In this document: positions 14,195-27,253 of the stretch, piece after piece
How positions within the stretch are numbered: the stretch's first letter is position 1
Layout: every line of letters starts with the position of its first letter
NCBI GenBank assembly: GCA_013400155.1
Contig: VXBM01001209.1
Coordinates: 169,954 to 233,953, forward strand
Length of the DNA: 64,000 bases
Direction of reading: 5' to 3'
Origin: Helopsaltes ochotensis
Lineage: Eukaryota; Chordata; Aves; Passeriformes; Locustellidae
Made by a program: the position numbers and the translations under genes
The notes under the pieces: model-generated
Seen by the model: the letters and a program-made list of their open reading frames with translations, nothing else
What the model was told of the DNA's origin: nothing
Database searches by the model: none

Positions 14195-14812
14195 AGCACT
14201 TGTGAGAGCGAGGTAGGACGGTGGGGATGGTCATGGGACGGACGGAGACGAGAGATCTCTGGAGTCGAGGCTGGTCTTGGAGCATGCGGTTTATTGGATA
14301 GGGCGTGGGTGAAGGAGCCCTGCTAAGAGCTGCCAGCCACAGCTCAGAGCAGGCCCGAGAGAGAGAGAGAGTGAAGAAGACGACGAAGAGATGAGCAAGA
14401 AAGAGCAAAGTTCCCATTACAATACATTAAATCTTCTTCTATACTGAATATTCTAATTTGCACCAACCAATCTAGTACAAAATACAAATTCTATAGCATT
14501 TACATACACCCTATAAGAAGCATTACGTTACCATACTGTGTTATATTTTAAACCCTAAAAACTACTTTTTGGACCCCTTCTGCCAAGCTAGTAGAGGGTC
14601 TGCTCTGACCCTTGGACTCTTGGTAAGGAGAAGGGCATTGTTTAATCAAAAGGGGCCATACTATTGTTTTCCAGTTGTTCAGCAACTAAGGCTTGGCACC
14701 TTAGACATTGAAACTTGCTTTCAATTCTATTTCACTTACAGGTTTCATATTCTCAAAATCTAAGTAGACATATCTATAAGGCTTTCCTGTTTCATCTTCC
14801 CCAACAAGCACT
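14195..14812 (-). mobile_element. Solo LTR, ERVK-like, 606 bp, with 6-bp target duplication
   Basis: The LTR spans 14201-14806 and runs TG...CA on both strands. It is flanked by identical 6-bp sequences AGCACT at 14195-14200 and 14807-14812. On the minus strand it begins TGTTGGGGAAGATGAAAC and ends CGCTCTCACA. The polyadenylation signal AATAAA lies on the minus strand (14295-14290), about 90 bp before the LTR end, as expected for R/U5. A GA-rich run lies at about 14348-14362. No internal retroviral sequence or second LTR is present, so this is a recombined solo LTR. A 6-bp duplication is typical of bird class II (ERVK) elements; the family name would need a repeat-library search. It is in the same orientation as GPR158. 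Confidence 0.9.
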
Positions 14813-16042
14813 TACTTCCTTATCTGCTGTGCAATGACGTTCTTACATGCTACTTTAAAATGGCAATTCATTATTAAAGATGCAGGAAGCAAACATCAGC
14901 AGTCGAAGGGTCAGGAGCCTGTCCTGTCTTTATACACTGCAACAAGCCACCATTTTTATGCCCTTATATCCTCTGGAGTGTGTTTTCTCCTTTCACTTTC
15001 CTTCTGTCAGAGTGTTTCAGCGCTGGAAGTTACTGTGAACTGGCTAAATGGCTTCCATTTTGAATGACCAGAAGTATGTGCATCTTTACATACCCAAATG
15101 AAGCCATCCAAAAGTTCACTTTTTTAACACATTATTCTGCTAATCTTATCACTTCATTGATAATCGTAAACATGCATTCCTTTTGAACCATGAAGGCAGA
15201 GGAGGAAGATATAGTGAAAGGTTCAGTCTTTGATGAGTTCTGCTCTCACTTCGATATTTTCATAGCCATGCCAGATAATTAAACAGCTCAGATGTAGCAG
15301 AAAGAACTTGTCTTTACTATTTTACTTTCTTTAGGTGTGAGAAAGAGTAATAATCACACCTACTGGATGCAATCCTTCCCTCAGATCTACAATGCAGACT
15401 GCTGTACTAGGAGAGCTCAGAAGAGGTGCTGGGTTATCAACACCCTTATTATATGATGCTAAGTTGACAGGAGTTAATGAAATATGGTACAGGAAGACAC
15501 ATAATACATAATGTTAGCATTATTTAGTTATAATATTTGTTGCTAGTTTTGTGCCCATTTTAATAAAACAAATGTTTACCAATTTAAAATATGATTGACA
15601 GGCAGCAGTGTTTTGTATCAACTCTACTGCAAAAGAAGCTCTTTATCAGCATTATGTTCTCCTTCCACTTGTGGAATAAATATTAACTTTATCTCACGGT
15701 TGTGCTTGCAGGTATCATGGCTAAGGCCTTCATGTGTATTCAAAAGGAAACTTTATTCTTCAACTTGCCTGCAAAAGATGAGACTCAAACCACTTTTATA
15801 ACAGACAGAATCAGGAACATCTCCACCTGTCACAAGATACCACAGTGACAAAACCAATAGAAATTGAAACAATAAACAATGTTAACTTAATTGAATAAAA
15901 TTTCCATGCTATGTTGTTATTATTAAAATATTCCTCTGTAATGCACCTGGAGTAGCTTACACCAAATGGTCTGAAAATGCTGGCAAGGGTATTAAAGCTC
16001 ATCAGGCATCTGGGGAGTTATTGCATCTCTGGTTGATTAACT

Positions 16043-16170
16043 CACAGAATAGCCAAGGCTGGAAGAGTGAAATTGAGAAATTCTCTGATACAACCCTGAT
16101 CCAAGCTGGATCAATGACAGCAGGAAACTGAGGACCTCGTACAGTTGGGGTGTGAGTTATTAGACCATGT
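16043..16170 (-). mobile_element. Possible diverged CR1 end
   Basis: 'cacagaatagccaaggctgg' followed by 'aagagtg' resembles the reverse complement of a CR1 terminus, but similarity fades within about 60 bp. The assignment is tentative. Confidence 0.45.
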
Positions 16171-17414
16171 CAAGCATCTCCTACAGAGGGTAAAGCAAGA
16201 GGCCAGTTGCACACATGGAGGAACAGTGACCCTTTGTAGAACAGAAAGTCTAACATGAAGTTAAATAGCAAAGGTTTCCACAGAAGCTTCATGTCTTTCA
16301 CTGCAAGTTCCAGGCTCTCAGGAGTTACTTAACATGAAGGAACAACATCATATAAAAATATGCCTCTAATCTATCAATATAGGGGTGCAGACATGACTAT
16401 TAGAGGTTGCAGTACTACTACAGACCTCCTCTTGCTTTGCTAGTCATCTTATTTTACATTCTCCGCTCTCAAAAGCCACAACAACAAAGGTTCCAAGCCT
16501 TCATTACTTCAAACTCCGGTCTTTCCTTCTAAATACAGATGATGCAGAGGACAAACAGACATTAGTTCAAAACCAACTTGAGAGTCACATGAATTCCCTG
16601 ATAAATTGCCCAACTTACTTGTTTCCTTCACAAAGAAATTTAGCAAAGGTAAGCAGACCAGAATAGAATTTTTTAGGTGCTTTAGTACACCTCTCCTCAT
16701 GGAAGAACAAGTGCCTGTGTAACAAAATGAAGATCAGTGTGTGCAAAGCAGTTTCTCAGCTAAAGCAGAAAACAAATTCTACTCAGAAAAAAGTCAAAAA
16801 CAGAAGAAAGAGAAGAATGCACTTCTTCACTTTATAATACCATAGTAACAAGACAAATAACTAGAAAATCCAGCAGTCAAAAAGCTCCAGTTGTATAAAA
16901 CTGACACCTGATAAAATCCATCCTTATGGATTCCTGTGCTGTGATTAGCTTCAGCTTGACTTGTGCAAATAGCACAAGCATTACACAGCACTACAAGAGA
17001 GCCCCCTGTTTTGGCATATAACATAAAACATACGGTTATAAGAGATTTAAAGTACAGTAGCCCAGAATCATTGCATAGTATCAGCAATATCTGATGAAAA
17101 TTAGTTCTTTGATAAGCTTCCATGATCTATTGCAGGCAAATGCTCAATCAACTACGTTTACTCTCAGCATGTGTGACAATCAGAAAAAAATGCTAATTAG
17201 GTTTATCATGAGTACTTCTGAGGAAGCTACAGTTTCTTGGAAACTGGTTTCTGAATGTCTGTCTGAATTTAAATTTTTGTGAAAATAATTCAAGTTGCAT
17301 GTCTTGAGAAGCAAAATGACCATGAGCCGGCAGTGTACCCTTGTGGCAAAGGCACATACCAGGCAGTGCACACTTAGCAAGTTGAGGGGGTGAGCCTGTG
17401 CTTTACTCACCGCT

Positions 17415-17862
17415 GGTGGCAGCAGAGCTGGAGTGCTGTGCCCAGCTCCAGGCCCCCCAGTACAAGAGAGACATGGACATCATGGAGATAAGCCCTGTGA
17501 AAGGCCACAAAGATGACTGAAGGACTGGATCACCTTACAAGGGCAGAAGCTGACGGCTGGGACTGTTCAGCCTGGAGAAGAGAAGGCTCAGGGAGAAAAC
17601 TTACCATTATATATAAACACCTGATGGGAGGGAGTAAAGATGACTGAGCCAGACTCTTCTGAGTGGTGCCCTATGTCCACATAACAGGCACAAACTGAAA
17701 TCCTGGAAAATCCATGTAAACATAAGAAAAACCTTGGAGAAATCCAGAACCTGTCTGTACATGGCTCAGAGCATTCTGATCCAGCTGAGCCTGCTCTGAG
17801 CAGGCGAGCTGAACTCTGATCTCCAGAAGTCCTTCCCAGCCTCAGCTTTTCTGTGACTCTGT
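17415..17862 (+). mobile_element. CR1 LINE 3' fragment
   Basis: Plus-strand CR1 of about 450 bp. Markers are 'gctgtgcccagctccaggcc', 'agtacaagagagacatgg', 'ggctgggactgttcagcctg', 'gagaagagaaggctcaggga', and the end 'agtccttcccagcctcagc' with tail tttctgtgactctgt. It is 5'-truncated and diverged. Confidence 0.92.
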
Positions 17863-20800
17863 AATCTTTCTGCAGTTGATATACTAATACATAGATGGAA
17901 GAAACTATATTTTCTTGGTATGTTTTCTGTAACAAGCTGTTTAATCAGACATTAAATCTTAAGATTTAATATGCTTTAGAACTGTATTAGGATTAAAAGC
18001 TAGGTTAGGAGTAGAAGCTCTTTTGTATAATTTGTTCTATGACCTTCTGAGCTTTGACTGAATATTCTACAAGGTATCACAAATTATGTTCTCAGAGGCC
18101 CACTAAAGTACCCATTTTAACTTTTATTTTTCAAATTTACTACTATATAGTACCTTCACCCATTCTAATGAAGAGGGCAATGCAATTACTCAGACTCCTC
18201 TGCACGGTTATATACATCACTGCAACATACAACTTCAATAAATAAATGTAACATTCTCTTTATTTGTCATTCTGCAATAAAATACTAAAAAAAGCCAACT
18301 GAGAGAAATACTCTCATCTTCTGTGTTTCGTCTCACAGAGGAAGAAATAGCATCATCTGACATGCTGAATTCCACAAAATGTTGTTTTCTGCTTTCACCA
18401 TAAAATAATGAAATAAATTATAATTTAAATTGCCATCGAAGATTTAGTTGACAGGGAAAACAAGAATAATGTTCCCATTTAATAAGACACAGGAGAGCTA
18501 ATGTAAATGCCACAATTTTCAGGACAAAAGAGCAACAGTTGATTGCTATGAGATAGATAAAACACTCCTGTATTCTCACTGAGATCAAATGTAAAAGATG
18601 TAAAAAATACAGACGCAAGCAATCTACCCACACAGAGATATGAGACCCTATTGCCAACAACACAGACTGAACAGGTGGGAGAAAAAAGCAATGAGCTTGA
18701 AGCTCCATAATATCTGCAAAGACAAACTAAGGGCAGAGTCCCATCTTCCCTTTGTGGTCACATACACATTAGAAGTGTTGATGGCCATGCTGTTTTTTAG
18801 AGAGTAGTCATTTAAAAAGAAATATTGCAATTAGAGAGACATCAAATAGCGCTAAGAAACGCAGTGGCAATGACCTTACTTCACAACAAATAACCCAAGG
18901 AAGAAAACAGGGGGAAAAAAGGGGGAATTACTAAGACTCCTTTTTAATTAATGGTCAGACATTGACTCCAATTAAGACTTGGTGACATCCATGCAACAAG
19001 AGCTAATTACACAAAAACCAAATATGGACCCTGGAATATAACAAACAGCTTAAATGTGGTGTTTCATGTAGCATGAAGATGAAAATAAAACAAATGGGCC
19101 TGGTCTAACTGAGCATGGAGACAAAAAGGAACAGAACACACACTTTGTTTTCACTGAAAACAGTCTTGATACATAATTTAGTTTCTGTATTCTATCTGAT
19201 AAGTCTTGCAAATGACATTGATGACTCCAACTTTTCATGCTAACAATGCATGATGACAGACCTGAGGCTGTCCAGGGCAGGGCACGCTGCCAGCTCTTCA
19301 TACCTCGAAGCCTGCTCGGGCTGCATCCAGGCTGCAAGCCCAGGGAACAGCTAAGCTTCAGTGCTCACTGCATTCTGAGAAGAGAGCTACAAAACCTGTC
19401 TCATTGTTTTCGATTTCCAGTATCTTTCAGGGTACTCAGTTTTGCTGTTCTTGACAGTCTTGTGTTTATTCCAGAAACTGATAAGCCCACTCAGGAAGCT
19501 CTTCTGGGATTTGGGATAAATAGATTTGTTTGGGTGTGCAGAAGGACCTTTGTCAGTGGCTTTAGTAAAGCCACTATGCTTCTAGTAAAAAGATGCAGAA
19601 AACAACTACAAAGTTTGCTCACTTGATTTATAAATACCACCTTTTTTCTTACAAAAAAGCCTCACAGCTGAAGTCTCAAGGATTTTGGGTTGAGGTTTTG
19701 TTTGGTTTTGTTCAGGAGGCCTGTGCACTCTGGCTGGACTGCAGATGTCACAGGCAGGACATTCTGGCCGCTCTGCGACTCTGCTCAAGAAGGTGTTAGT
19801 CAGCTGAGAGGATCTGCACCTTTAGGAAGGCATGACAGAGAGCTACTGCAGCTGGTGGCTGTGCCCACTGGGTGAAGGAGACTTTGGCTCTGCATGGTTT
19901 CTGAACACTACAGAAGGAAAACAAACGAAATGCAGACAACTCTCAGTTCCCTGTGGTCAATCTACCCTTCTCAGCTCAAGCAGCAGGTTAAGTGCTTCAT
20001 GGTGCCTGGAGTTAAACCCAGGCAAGCTGTGCATGTGCAGCCAGGAACACTGAGGTGTGGGCAGCACGCAGAGACAGTGGCAGCGAGCTACAGAACTGCT
20101 GCACTGACATTTCAAAGTGCAGGACTTCATAGGAGTGGCATTTCAAACAGCCCAAATAAGGAGGGAACAAGAGAGTTTGTAATATACCTATGGGAAAGAA
20201 TTGGTCTTGTCATTTGAGGTGGAGAAACTGAACAACAGACCTTCAAACAGCCACTAGAATTTGTCAAGCCATAAAATTACACAAACAGAACTTGGGATTG
20301 GAAGACCTATGGGGCAAAAAAGCATGTGAAAAAATCTACAATAAACACTGTACTGCACCTGATGGTGCTAGAAAGACATACATGTTCTTTAAACACCAGT
20401 CATAATGTTTTAAGAAAAAGATGCCTTACCTAGAGCTATGCCTGTTTGAAGAAAGACGGAAGAGTAACAGAAGCCTGCCTTACCCTCTGCAGAGGACTAA
20501 ACCAGCAACGCTGCTGGCTCCACAGGAGTGATGAATGAACCAACAAAGTATCGTAAGATTAAGCTTAAGGTGATCTAGGGCTCACAAGTCAAAATGGAAA
20601 CTGAAATAATGCCTAGTGCTCAAAGTAAATGTATAGCTAATGTAAAATAAGTGCCATTGCAGAGTTAATTGGTGATCAAACATCCTGTAGGTTGGCAAGT
20701 TAAATATACATATAGATAATAGATAATTGGAAATTACTCAGTTTATAGCTTTTACCAACAAAAATATGTATGAAATAAGAGGATAATAGCATGCCTTATT

Positions 20801-21289
20801 CTTGGTCTTGCTCAGCTTTGGAGAGGCAAGGAACAAACAACTGAGGAACAACCTAGCAGAACACAGAACATTCATAAGAGTCCAAATGACCTATAATTTT
20901 ATAGTGATTTATGCTGCTTGCCACAGGGCAACAGCTTAAATGGAGAGAGTCACTTGGTGCTCTGACAAACAAGCAAGAAAGTATGCAGTTCTGGTTCTTC
21001 AGAAGGGAAATAAAGGCAGCTAAATACGCAACTCTGCCTCTGTACGGCTAAATACAAAAATGAATTTGAAAGAAATATTTAGGTGCCCTAACCAGAGAAA
21101 ACCTGGAGGACCAATGCTAAGGCCTATGCTAAGGCAACTGTGCAATACTCTCATCTTCAAGAGACATTATGGGACATTATGACATAATCTGTATTAGCAA
21201 AAAAGCACACCAGTATTAGGACTGGAAGTACCATCCCTATGTTAGTGAGATGCACACCTCAGCTATTTGTTAACAGTTAGGGTTTTTTT

Positions 21290-21545
21290 CAGTTTGGCCT
21301 CAAATTGTGCCAAGGGAGGTTTAGGTTGAATATTATGAATTTTTTTTTCCTGGAAAGGATTGTCAGGTATTGGAACAGGCTGCCCAGGTAAGTGGCTGAG
21401 TCACCAACCCTGGAGGTATTTAAAAGATGTATAAGTGTGGCATGCAGGAACATAGTTTAGTGGTGAGCCTGTCAGTGTTAAGTTCATAGTTGGTTTCAAT
21501 GATCTTAGGTTGATTTTTCAACCTAAATGATTCTATGATTCTGTG
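21290..21545 (+). mobile_element. CR1 LINE 3' fragment
   Basis: Plus-strand CR1 UTR. 'gccaagggaggtttaggttg', then 'ggtattggaacaggctgccc', then a tail with two copies of the terminal octamer type (atgattctatgattctg). The middle part is diverged and lacks the usual 'ggtcccttccaac' block. Confidence 0.88.
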
Positions 21546-24500
21546 TTTGGCACACTGCTGCAGGTTTCTACAGCTTTTAGGTATCCACATGATGTTGTAT
21601 CTTGTGGAAAACAATCAAGTAATTGCATTTGTTTGGGTAGTCCTGCCCCATGCTTCTATGCATGGCACATACTCACACTCTCCTTTGGGCAAGACAGTTT
21701 ATCTTTGGCCTACTGGAAGTTTCAGCCAGAAACACAAAAGCCATTTGTTAGCATAAAAAAGCTATTCAGGAAGAACTCCAGGACAGTTATAATAGTTGTC
21801 CAAGATCCTGAGAATCTCTTATGAGACTTAAGAGTTCTGAGCAAAGATAAACAAATACCAGAATGCCACATGAGAGAAACAGCAAGCACAGAAACACAGT
21901 TCAAAGACAAGTATAAATAATCAGTGAGCATCACCATCATGTTTGCCACCCAAATTAAAAAGAGCATAAAAACACACAGAATGGTCAACACGGATTTTGT
22001 GCCTTGCTCACATCTGTTGTCCTGATGGTGCAGCTGTGCAGCACACGTCAGTGCAAATCCCAATAAAGAATGCAAAAAACAGTAGCAGTTTGTTGATTGG
22101 GCCTCCAGACTTCAGGCAAAATCTTAGGGAGCAAACAAACTGAGCACCATCCAGTGTTTCTGAGGATACGCACTGACAAAATTTCATCACAAGAGACCAA
22201 GCCAGAGACAAAATTGAACATTACTTTGTATATGTTCTTGAAAACCCCACATTTTCATACATTCACACATGGCAAACCAGTAAATGTCTCTTTTTCCTGG
22301 GTACAACAGTGTCATGGTTTACTAATCAACACAAATGGCTTTTTCTCCTCACAGGCCAATGGTAGCTGACACTCACCAAAAGCCATCAATTGCTACTTTA
22401 AAACAAGTTTGACAACCCCACTACGTGGATCCCAGAGCAACACACAGGCCATTTTCTCAACTAGCAAGGTATCATTTGTAAATTGAATAGAAACTTAGAA
22501 CTGAGATTTGGTCATTGCAGCCACATTCTCCAAAGCATTTGAAAAAGTGCAGAGGAGCAAAGTCCAGAGCAGGATTATGTTAATCCGATTTAAAAGAAAA
22601 AAAAAGCCCATCCAGTCTAAGATAGAAGGCAGACTTATTGCTGAGGCAAGATCCTGCATAAAGCAATTAAAGCTTTTACTAAGAGATGGCTGGGACAGTG
22701 TAATTCCAGCTCTTTTATCAGTTTCAAGCCTCTGAGCACTATATGGAGTTTCATTCAAAGCCAACAACAGAGTGATTTCTGAGGTGCTAGAGTAATATCT
22801 CAGGAATATATGATGATCACTTACAGACTGAAGGAACCCATAGTGGAGCTAGAAAATACATGGTTTAAGAAAAATTACTTAAAATATTAAGTTTTAATAC
22901 ATAACTTTACAAAGCAGTAGCATGAAAAAGGTTCTAAAAGTTTGTCACATGCAAAAACTAGAAAAGCAAGTCAAGGAGAAGAAAAGAAGATCTTAAAAAA
23001 TGTGCTCACATATTTGATTGCAATATCTGGAACTAAATAGTTCATAGACTTTTAGCCTTGTTTCAGTAAGACAGTGGTACCAAATAGGTCTATACATATC
23101 AACTTTCTTGTTACAAGCCCTGGTGAAATTGCCACAGTACTTTCTGACATTCCTCTTTGTTCAGAGGCCATGAATTTATGTAGTTTGAACTGAAGTATGA
23201 TTTCAGACATGTAATGACTATTTGCATTATTCACAAGTGAACAGTAGAAAATAATACCAAAGAAATGCTAAAAAACATCTATGACAAGGACCCTGATCCA
23301 CATACAGCAACAAGACAGAACCAGTGAATCCCTGGTTGCCAATGCCTGATGTTCTTTAGAACAGAAAGGTGAAAACAAGAATACGTGCATTGGTGAGGAT
23401 TGATACCAGACAGAGAGGCTTAATGGTTGCATAAAAAGACAGGGAAGGAGAAATAAAAAGTTTAGTAAGATTTGTGGTCACAAGAGTGGCTGCCACTTCC
23501 CAAGAGCTCTGTGCAAGCCAGTGCTTGAGGCACAGCCTGCCAAGAGCAGGCTCCCCCCACAGCAGCTCTGCACTCACACGAAATTTTAACCTCCCCTAGG
23601 CACACCTGGGAGGAACAGATGGCATCTTCCCAAAAGGGCAGCAAGGGGTAGAAGATTTTTTTTGCTCAAGAAGATCTCAGAAGCAGAACAGGCGTTGCTG
23701 CAGAAGAGGCCAGGAGCAGAACATGGCTCCACCAGGACAGCTGTGTTGCCCTGAACCGCTAGAGCTTAGCACTGCTGATGGCTGGGCAGAGACTCAGAGA
23801 CTCCTAAGTAATGGAGCTCAGCATTAGAACTCCCAGCAAACACGATTCACACATTGGAAATAGGCACTCCAAATTTTACAGCTAGGATTATTAACAGCTA
23901 GGATTTTTAGATTTGCCAGAAACAGATACTCCAGCTTGAACTGTACAGTAAATGCAAGTATGAACAGAAGCTCATAGCGTGTGCACAAAGGAGGAAGGGC
24001 TCAAGAACATACAAAACTTGTCCTGTATTGTAATACTCTAGAGCAGAAAAACAGTTTTAACTTTTAATACAATTTTATTTGGTAGCGAATATCAAGCGAA
24101 AATGTTACAGATTACTTCTAAAAGGAATAGCTTAATACTTACAACTGACTTAATACTGAAACTTCTACAGGACCTACTGTGTATGTATTCCCAAACTTCA
24201 AGCAGTCAAGTCAGCATTATCTTGGTCCTTCCAGCTCAGTTCATGGATCCAATATATTGCACGTAAAATTCTTAGAGCATCTCATGCTTCTTTCAGAAAA
24301 GCATCTATGAGGATAACTCACCAAAGTGCAGAGCGGTACATTGCTGAGTGAGCTTTACCCCTGTGTATGTACTGTGCAGAGTTACACATTTTTTATGTCA
24401 CTAATGGTAGGTTACTGCTGATTAGATACTCAATTCTTCAAGAACATAATGGCAATTTTTTGCCTTCATAGAAATCCAGGAAAGAGCAAGTAATATGTGA

Positions 24501-25369
24501 GAATATTTCATCCAGGGACTGTTTCCCCAGTACTTAAGATCTACGTTAGAGTAAGTGATCAGGAATGATGAATGTCAAAGCAGCTGGTACACTCCAACAA
24601 ACAGTACCACTATATGTCATTTCAGTCTATAAATATGCTTAATATCTTAATAGATCTAGACTAGAAAGAATGTTTAAATATAATTTTTATTGCATGTTTT
24701 TAAAATAAAGGCAAAATATTGTTCTAACTACTAAATTATACAGCTTGATCAGTTGTATAACACAGACCGTTACACTTTTCTATCGAAACTCCTGCCATTT
24801 GTAGTAGTACTTACGTACAGAATCTTCCAAGAGAGGAATCAGTCTTGAACTGAATGCAGCACAAAAAATTTCTCATTACTCCTCCCATCTATTTGGATTT
24901 TTCAATAGCTAAGCACCCTTCTGAGAAAAATGTATGCCAGATTGCTCATTTGAATTTCTCTGGTTCTGGCTTCCAGCTACCAGATCTTATTAAACCTCAG
25001 TCCAATAGATTAAAGAGTCTTTTGTGACTACTTTTCCTCTCCCTGCTTGCTTTCCTCCCACAGAAGAAGTCATCTCTCAATCTTCTTGTGGATCTAAAAA
25101 CCAGATTACCTTCCACAGTATCAAACATTTTCCCAGCCCTCAAACACTTTCTGAACCACAACCACCTACACTGTATATCTCCTTTAAAAATGCATCTCAA
25201 GAATAGGACATACTGCATTTATATGTGTTTCCAAGACATTATTTCCTGTTGCAAAATCAATTCCCTACTGATTAACCTCCTATTCTCCATAACTTTTTGT
25301 CTTTAAATAGTCCCTAGTTATAATTTGCCTTTTGGCTGCACTCAAATGCACCTCCTTGATTAAGACAAT

Positions 25370-26312
25370 AACAACATGGACATGGCAGAGATGTTTGATG
25401 CTTTCATTGCCTCTGTCTGCAACACTGATGATGGGCTACGAGGGTCCCAGTACCCTGAGCTGGAGAACTGTGGCTGTGAGAATGAAAAACTCCCAGTTGT
25501 CCCTGAACTTCTACAGGAACTGCTGCTCCAGCTGGATCCTTCTAAGTCTATGGGGTCTGACAGGATTCATCCAAGAACACTCAAAGAGCTGGATGACTCA
25601 TTGCAAGGCCTCTTGTAATGCTTTTGGAATAGTCTTGTGAATCTGGGGAGGTCCCAGTTCATTGGAAAATGGCTAGTGTTGGCCCAATGTCCCATAAAGG
25701 ATCACTCTAGAAACTACAGGCCTTTTAGTATCTCCTCAGTGACCAGTAGAAAACAGAAGATTATTCTGGGAATTACTGAAGGACAGCACAGTCGTGGGTC
25801 ACAGCCAACGTGGCTTCGTGAGGGGAAAATCCTGCCTGTCAAACTTATTTCCTTTTATGACAAGGTAACTCACCTAGTTGATCAAGAAAAGACAGTTGAT
25901 ACAATCTTTCTGGACTTCAGCAAAGCTTTCAATACTGTCACTCACAGTGTCCTTCTGCACAAGACGTCCAGCTCACAGCTGGATAAACACATCCTGTGAT
26001 AGGTGAGCAACTGGCTCATGGGTCTGAGACTGAGTGGAGACCTCACTGCAGTCACAACTTCCCTGTAGGGGAAGAGGAGGGTCAGGCACTGATGTTTTCT
26101 CTGTGGTGACCAGAGACAGGACCCAAGGGAACAGCCTGGATTTGTGTCAGGGAGGTTTAGGCTGGATATTAGGAAAACTTTCTTCACCCAGAGGTGGTTG
26201 GGCACTGGAACAAGCTCCTCAGGTCAGTGGTCATGGCACCAAGCCTGTCTAAGTTCAAAAAGTGTTTGGACAATGCTGTCAGGCTCATGGTGGAATTTCT
26301 GGTGCTGTTCTG
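25370..26312 (+). pseudogene. CR1 LINE ORF2 (reverse transcriptase) remnant, 5' part of a nested locus
   Basis: Degraded CR1 copy on the plus strand. The first frame (about 25376-25618) carries the linker before the reverse transcriptase, including DPSKSMGSDRIHPRTLKEL. The second frame (about 25637-25999) carries RT blocks such as NYRPFSISSV and LISFYDKVTHLVDQ, followed by FLDFSKAFNTV, the start of RT domain A. Frames change at about 25620, and stops are present. At about 26030 the sequence jumps from RT directly to the 3' UTR ('ggagacctcactgcagtc'), so the RT catalytic core was lost in an internal deletion. The 3' UTR is cut at 26312 by an LTR insertion and resumes at 26659. Confidence 0.94.
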
Positions 26313-26664
26313 TGTGGGCTGTTTAGCTCAGTAAGAACTACACAGGACACTCGATGAGGAGAAGGACCTAAAAGAGGACCTTTTGTTTATTCTTTCTTTC
26401 TTAAGTAGACCGCAGGTCCATGCCAGGGATTGGATGAGAAGGTGAACACCTCTCATCTCCACTGGCCCAGCTGACGGTCAGTCAATACAATTTGCATCTA
26501 AAGGCATGTGATGTTTACTAATTCATTTCTTAAACAAACCTTATCTTACAGATAACACCAGTGTGAGAACGCCAAAGCACTACCTAAACATTGAGGATTC
26601 TGATTCTATTCTAAAAGCTAAGAAACACATTAGAAAAGCTGCAAAAATCAGGGTAACAGTTCTG
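26307..26664 (-). mobile_element. Solo LTR A (346 bp) nested in CR1, 6-bp target duplication
   Basis: The LTR spans 26313-26658, begins TG and ends CA. It is flanked by GTTCTG at 26307-26312 and 26659-26664. Removing it restores a continuous CR1 3' UTR, which independently confirms both boundaries. The minus strand carries AATAAA (26391-26386), so the LTR is oriented like GPR158. It shares the block 'ccatgccagggattggatga' (26418-26437) and its whole right half with solo LTR B at 29474. It is older or more diverged than copy B: the TATA-like motif seen in B is not clear here. Confidence 0.92.
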
Positions 26665-26734
26665 TGTGGGGCAAGAGTTGGACTTTGATGAATCTTGTGG
26701 ATCCCTTCCAACTCAAGATATTCTATAATTCTAG
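26659..26734 (+). mobile_element. CR1 LINE terminal piece, right of nested LTR
   Basis: Continuation of the CR1 that starts at 25370: 'gcaagagttggactttgatg', 'gatcccttccaactcaagat' and tail attctataattctag. It is separated from the main part only by solo LTR A. Confidence 0.92.
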
Positions 26735-27135
26735 TAAAGAATACTTTTCATTACTAGACTTTCTGAAACAGAATTTACTATTTCACCAAGCTTCCTTATC
26801 CACAAATTTTGTGAGTAATCATTTTGTTCTTGGTTGTTCATTGCAACTGAAAATGCTAAATAATATCAGGCTTACTCCTTATCCTTCACAGTAGCCAACC
26901 AAAAGCCTCCTCTCCAATCATGATTCTTCACTGACAATCAGTGTATGTGATCTGCAAATCTCTGCTTCCACTGTGATCAGCCCGCCTGTGAGTCACATAC
27001 TTCACTACCACACGCTCCTCCACAAATAGCTATAACTCAAGTACTGCAGTGTAATGCCTGGTTTCTCTTTTACGCTGTAATCGCACCCAGCAGAGACACC
27101 TTGCTCCAGTGACCAATTCCATCCTTCCCACATAA

Positions 27136-27136
<1 letters not shown>

Positions 27137-27223
<87 letters not shown>

Positions 27224-27253
27224 AAAAAAAAAAAAAAAAAAAAAAAACAAAAA
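27137..27253. repeat. Long poly-A tract (85 A, CC, 24 A, C, 5 A)
   Basis: An uninterrupted run of 85 A at 27137-27221 is followed by CC, 24 A, C and 5 A. I find no AATAAA just before it and no clear target duplication, so I cannot call it the tail of a processed retrocopy. On the minus strand it is a poly-T tract in the GPR158 pre-mRNA. It generates spurious poly-Phe ORFs. Confidence 0.95.
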
